DNA of 27,009 nt from Bacteroidia bacterium (GTDB taxonomy: Bacteria > Bacteroidota > Bacteroidia > Bacteroidales > Paludibacteraceae), in assembly GCA_021152555.1 (NCBI GenBank), contig JAGKVE010000024.1, forward strand, positions 1 through 27,009, written 5' to 3'. Positions 24,601-27,009 of the stretch are shown here, one piece after another. Each line of letters opens with the position of its first letter. The first letter of the stretch is position 1. The notes beneath the pieces were generated by a model. It searched no databases and had not been told where the DNA came from. It worked only from the letters and a program-made list of their open reading frames with translations. The position numbers were made by a program, and so were the translations under genes.

Positions 24601-24773
24601 ATGCCGTGTGCATCGGTCATGACCACTACGGTCGGTGCCGTCAGGTCGGGGAAGACGTCTATGTCCATGCGCTGCCACGAGACGATGCCGCCCACAATGA
24701 GCAGCAGCGCACCGAGAAAAATCGTCAGCCGGTTCTTGAGCGAGAAACGGATAAGACTATTGATGATTTCCAT
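21678..24773 (-). CDS. Heavy-metal-type RND efflux pump (CusA/CzcA family)
   Basis: This is the inner-membrane proton-driven pump that exports metal ions from periplasm or cytoplasm through the adaptor and channel. The 1031 residues follow the RND plan: helix 1 (about 13-33), a large periplasmic loop, helices 2-6 (about 340-500), a second loop, and helices 8-12. The start WQRMDIDVFPDLTAPTVVVM is typical of this family. Helix 4 carries the proton-relay acids in GSLVDDAIIDVENVYKRL (D404/D405 and E411). The second loop contains GHRIDHMLSGTRANIAIKLFG. The metal cannot be read from these motifs, but the His-rich neighbours suggest Zn, Ni, Co or Cu. GGAGGA stands about 7 nt before the ATG, one of the few Shine-Dalgarno-like sites here. 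Confidence 0.94.
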   Translation of the reverse strand: MEIINSLIRFSLKNRLTIFLGALLLIVGGIVSWQRMDIDVFPDLTAPTVVVMTDAHGMAAEEVERLVTFPIETAVNGATNVRRVRSASMYGFSFVWAEFNWGTDVYRARQIVSEKMVALAGSLPNGITPVLAPQSSIMGEILLIGMQADSTSMMELRSLADWVIKPAILATGGVSQVTIIGGDYKQYQILADPLKMDAYGIRMSDLEHAGSTMSRNSAGGVIRDFGNEYVLRGMARTTDIEQLGMTLVGVSGGQPVLLSDVAEVRTGAAVKMGTASQNASPAVILAVAKQPNINTLRVTEQIEANLRAIAASLPQDVRLDTHIFRQADFIQTSVNNVGKALLEGALFVIVILFLFLGSFRTTVISVIAIPLSLLGTVLVLHLLGMDINTMTLGGMCIAIGSLVDDAIIDVENVYKRLRQNHRLPADRRTPVLEVVYEASAEIRSSILNATFIVMVAFVPLFFLSGMEGRLLKPLGIAYIVALAMSLIVAMTLTPLLCSLMLTDDTYLRRNEQDNRLTTWLSRGYERSLQWVFRHQRTVLVSTLVLLLGTVGVFFSFGRSLLPDFNEGSAVISAVTAPGVSLDVSDELGNLMERELLAIPEVTGTARRTGRGELDEHAQTVNSAEVDVQFRLDGRSREELFDDIRTRLGAIPGIAITVGQPLGHRIDHMLSGTRANIAIKLFGTDLSRLQMLGNQIKSAVSGIDGLVDVAVEQQAQTPQLQVRANRLALAQYGITIDDFNRFINLAFSGEKIGDIYEGQRSVDIVLRLNEHYTHSIDDVRNALIDTRDGRKVPLSQVAEIVSTDGPGTITRENVQRKLVISANVSGRDMGSVIADVERTISSQITLPEGFRIEYGGQFESAQAASRILFWATVAALLVIFLLIYGEFRSVPLSAIVMLSLPLALIGGVLAVLLTSRVVSIPSIIGFITLFGIATRNGILLISNYRHLAQQGVPVAERVMRGSLDRLNPILMTALTSALALIPLVLTGDKPGNEIQSPMAVVVLGGLLTSTLLNIYVMPVIYSRYATRKEVSL

Positions 24774-24785
24774 AGCTGTTCCTCC

Positions 24786-26291
24786 TTAATGATGGTGACC
24801 GCTCTCGGCATCCAGTCCACCGGCAGCCTGCGCCACTTTGAGCAGCACCGCGCCGCGTGAGACGACCCGTTCCGTACCCGTGAGACCGCTCGTCACCTCC
24901 GTCCGCACACCGTCCGTGCGACCGATGGACACCTCGCGTTTCTCGAAGAACTCCGGCGTCAGTTGGACATAGACGAAATAATTACCCATCTCCTCCACCA
25001 GCGCACCGCTCGGCACACTCAGCACCGGACGGCGGTCATCGGCGAGGATGAACAGCTCTACGAATGCACCCGGCAGCAGTCCGCCGTTATTGTCTATCTC
25101 GAACAGCACCGGCACCAACGGCGCCTCGGTGCTGACGGCATGGCCGTACGACAGCAGCCGTCCGTGCAGAGAGCTGATCGGCACCGCCGGCTCGTCCGGA
25201 CGAAGGCGTATGTTCGCACCCGTGACCGAACCCAGCAGCGGATAATAGCGCATCGCCACCTCGCCGCGGATTTGCAGACGGCGGTTGGCGGAGAGGGTGA
25301 ACAGCGGCTGGCCTGCCGACACATACGCGCCGTTGCTCACCATCAGCGAACGCAGGAAACCGCTCATCGGAGCCGTAACGACCTGTTTGCCCGACGAGAA
25401 ATTGCGGCGGAGGTTGTTATACCTCAGTTCGGCTTGCTGCATCCTCGCTTCCGCGCTGCGCAGATCTGCCTCACTAACTATCTTCTCTGCCGCCAGTGCC
25501 TGCTTGCGTTCGTACTCGCTCTTGGCGATGCGGTAGTCGTTCTCCGCTTCCTGATAGCGTAGCGCAAGATTGCCGTCCGCCATCGTACCGCTCTCTATTG
25601 TCAGCAGCGTCTGACCGCTCGTCACCGACGCTCCGGCACTCATGTTAGCCGCTATCGTCACGATACCTGCCGCCTGTGCCGTCACGGTACGTTCGTCACC
25701 CTGCGCTGGCATCACTTGCGCCATCGTCCGGATGACGCTGCCCATCGGTTGCAACCGGCATGAGTCGGTAGCGAAAGCGGCTTTCCAACTCGCCTCTTTG
25801 GTGAACACCACGCCGTTGCTGCTCGTCGCTTTGAGATCGGCAGCGGCATGTTGCGCCGCCTGCGCATCGGTATAAATAGTGACCGCAGGCGATGTCAGTA
25901 CCTCCTCCGTGCCATCCGTATGTACGCGGAAAAGCACTACGCCCTGCCCCTCGCGCGAGGGTGTCAGATGCAGTTTGTAAATACCCTGTCTGGTCGGTGC
26001 CGTCAGCGTGTCCTGTGCCAACACCTCGCCGCCGCTTACCAGCGATGCAATCACCGTACCGGCTTCCAAGGGTTTGAATGAATCGAGAAAAGTGAAGTGC
26101 GCAACGATCTCGCTCTCCGTGCCTGCCACGAACGGCTCTGCCTCGGCGTACACCTCAAAGCGGTCGCTATATGCGGTCAGTTGCAGCACTTCGTCATGTG
26201 CGTGTCCCTCTTGCTGGTGATGATGGTTACACGCCGTCATTGCCATAGTAACACTTATGGCGAAAACTATACTAAGATTTTGAAATTTCAT
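24786..26291 (-). CDS. His-rich periplasmic adaptor lipoprotein of the RND pump (CusB type)
   Basis: This is the membrane-fusion subunit linking pump and channel. A lipoprotein signal ends in MTAC (C21). It is followed at once by NHHHQQEGHAHDE, and the protein ends in GHHH, so both ends carry histidine clusters suited to metal binding. Residues about 35-150 form an extra N-terminal beta-rich domain. Next come the barrel-sandwich hybrid (GIVTIAANMSAGASVTSGQT near 210), a helical hairpin (about 245-305, YQEAENDYRIAKSEYERKQA), and the C-terminal beta-barrel with PSGALVEEMGNYFVYVQL. At 501 residues it is longer than many adaptors because of the N-terminal domain. It ends 12 bp before the pump gene. 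Confidence 0.92.
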   Translation of the reverse strand: MKFQNLSIVFAISVTMAMTACNHHHQQEGHAHDEVLQLTAYSDRFEVYAEAEPFVAGTESEIVAHFTFLDSFKPLEAGTVIASLVSGGEVLAQDTLTAPTRQGIYKLHLTPSREGQGVVLFRVHTDGTEEVLTSPAVTIYTDAQAAQHAAADLKATSSNGVVFTKEASWKAAFATDSCRLQPMGSVIRTMAQVMPAQGDERTVTAQAAGIVTIAANMSAGASVTSGQTLLTIESGTMADGNLALRYQEAENDYRIAKSEYERKQALAAEKIVSEADLRSAEARMQQAELRYNNLRRNFSSGKQVVTAPMSGFLRSLMVSNGAYVSAGQPLFTLSANRRLQIRGEVAMRYYPLLGSVTGANIRLRPDEPAVPISSLHGRLLSYGHAVSTEAPLVPVLFEIDNNGGLLPGAFVELFILADDRRPVLSVPSGALVEEMGNYFVYVQLTPEFFEKREVSIGRTDGVRTEVTSGLTGTERVVSRGAVLLKVAQAAGGLDAESGHHH

Positions 26292-26295
26292 ACTT

Positions 26296-26390
26296 TGCTG
26301 ATTTTAATAAACATCTAATAGTTCGCAGAACGGTCTTACAGCTCTGCGGTCTAAGCTCTAACAGCGTTAGCGGTCAATGTTTATTCAGCA
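26296..26390. repeat. Inverted repeat enclosing a GACCGC array between two efflux genes
   Basis: TGCTGA (26296-26301) pairs with TCAGCA (26385-26390), and ATAAACAT (26307-26314) pairs with ATGTTTAT (26377-26384): 14 pairs with one 5-nt bulge. The enclosed array (26320-26376) holds units such as TAAGACCG and TTAGACCGC on the minus strand, each with a small palindrome, like the mutA leader. The outer stem includes the stop codon of the His-rich protein, so the mRNA can fold around it. Confidence 0.7.
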
Positions 26391-26837
26391 AGTTGGCGCA
26401 CGAAGAACCACAGCGCGCGCGATGCGTGCCGTGTATGCGTGTATGATATAAGGAATAACGTGCCGCTCCTCCGGCTGCGGATCATCGAATGAGAGCAGTA
26501 GATGGTCTAACATCCAACAGCGAAGCGATCTAACATGTAACAGCGGAGCAATCCAACTGCCCGTTACCGGCAGTATAACTGTTTCTACTTCCGGCACACT
26601 CACTTTGAGCACAGCCCCTGCGCATACCTCGTCAATCAGGCATTCTTCTCCGTCTCCGTCTCCGTCATGGCTATGCGAATCGTCATGGTGTGAATGTACG
26701 AGCAGCGTGTGACCATGCACGTGCAGATGCACGATAGCCACAGATATCTTATGGTAATGGTAGTGCGGCACCACCGCATGACAGAGAACCGACATCCCCA
26801 CCATCATCACAAGCCATATTCCCATTCGCCTTTTCAT
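26385..26837 (-). CDS. Small His-rich exported protein, first gene of the efflux operon
   Basis: The 150-residue product has a hydrophobic N-terminal signal or anchor (MKRRMGIWLVMMVGMSVLCH). It is followed by a dense histidine and aspartate stretch at residues 20-63 (PHYHYH, HLHVHGHTLLVHSHHDDSHS, HDGDGDGEE) that should bind transition metals. Comparable His-rich small proteins accompany metal-efflux operons in Bacteroidales, but their role is not established; a periplasmic metal buffer or sensor is plausible. Residues 95-117 (WIAPLLHV, RSLRCWM, LDHLLLSF) are encoded by a 23-bp tandem repeat and are probably not ancestral sequence. Two promoters precede it, and the adaptor gene begins 93 bp downstream past the inverted-repeat element. 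Confidence 0.8.
   Translation of the reverse strand: MKRRMGIWLVMMVGMSVLCHAVVPHYHYHKISVAIVHLHVHGHTLLVHSHHDDSHSHDGDGDGEECLIDEVCAGAVLKVSVPEVETVILPVTGSWIAPLLHVRSLRCWMLDHLLLSFDDPQPEERHVIPYIIHAYTARIARAVVLRAPTC
26491..26556. repeat. 23-bp tandem repeat inside the His-rich gene
   Basis: CATCCAACAGCGAAGCGATCTAA (26511-26533, shown here as CATCCAACAGCG + AAGCGATCTAA) is followed by a diverged copy, CATGTAACAGCG + GAGCAATCCAA (26534-26556). A partial unit precedes them (26491-26510). The period is not a multiple of three, so each copy is read in a different frame. The sequence resembles the GACCGC repeats at 26320 and 2791. Confidence 0.75.
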
Positions 26838-26856
26838 TGCGTACCAATTCAGCGTG

Positions 26857-26887
26857 CAAAATTACTACTTTTTTTTGAATTATACAA
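26857..26887 (-). promoter_or_regulatory. Efflux operon promoter, proximal
   Basis: On the minus strand: TTG (26887-26885), a 20-bp spacer ending AAAAAAAAGTAG, TAATTTTG (26864-26857). It lies 20 bp before the ATG at 26837. Confidence 0.8.
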
Positions 26888-26932
26888 GTTTTTTTACACT
26901 TTTGTCACAATTGTAGATTCAAATAGCAAGTG

Positions 26933-26963
26933 CAAAGTTAGTTAAAAAAAATGAAAGAAGCAA
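26933..26963 (-). promoter_or_regulatory. Efflux operon promoter, distal
   Basis: On the minus strand: TTG (26963-26961), 20 bp, TAACTTTG (26940-26933). Between the two promoters is the palindrome ACAATTGT (26907-26914), a possible regulator site. Nothing is recognised in 26964-27009. Confidence 0.65.
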
Positions 26964-27009
26964 GTTTTTGGGTCATAAAAGTTTAATTTTTTTCTTGGAC
27001 GACGATTAA

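Overview
The window looks like a chromosomal contig from an uncultured member of the order Bacteroidales (Bacteroidota). The evidence is ten promoters of the Bacteroidetes type (a TTG element, exactly 20 bp, then TAnnTTTG), genes without clear Shine-Dalgarno sites, a two-subunit-type methylmalonyl-CoA mutase gene, a GldF-like permease, and GxxExxY, DUF4143 and DUF1016 gene remnants. I cannot place it at family level.

Layout. (1) 1-713: about 370 bp of AT-rich, phage-tail-like coding sequence abuts a 3'-truncated GxxExxY gene. This is probably an assembly or recombination junction. (2) 840-2762 (-): mutA, with its own promoter and a repeat-filled leader. (3) 3237-9905 (+): a compact operon pheT-prfC-nupG-GldF-like permease-YfcE-like phosphoesterase with overlapping or nearly abutting genes. 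(4) 9983-10128: a promoter followed by a hairpin, possibly a small RNA. (5) 10188-15063 (+): operon of a D-2-hydroxyacid dehydrogenase, pepT, gcvT, a patatin-like lipase and a TetR regulator, followed by an AMP-forming acyl-CoA ligase (15142-16791). Similar TGAAC-N4-(G/A)TTCA palindromes lie in the promoters of the operon and of the ligase, so the TetR protein probably controls both. (6) 16925-18850 (+): lepA alone, bracketed by strong terminators. (7) 18888-20389: a graveyard and RNA region holding a DUF4143 remnant behind an intact promoter, a DUF1016 remnant, a roughly 185-nt segment with nested helices, and a leftward promoter-terminator unit. (8) 20390-26963 (-): a heavy-metal-type RND efflux operon. 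Its order is a His-rich small protein, a His-rich adaptor lipoprotein, a CusA/CzcA pump, a TolC-type channel and an unrecognised 43-residue membrane protein, read from two tandem promoters.

The most striking theme is that several families of short palindromic or tandem repeats sit inside conserved protein genes in frame. LepA and RF3 carry such extra segments at the same place in their GTPase fold. The mutA linker, a phosphoesterase loop, the GcvT start and the C-terminal half of the His-rich protein are also affected. Family assignments come from reading the translated sequences; no database search was possible.
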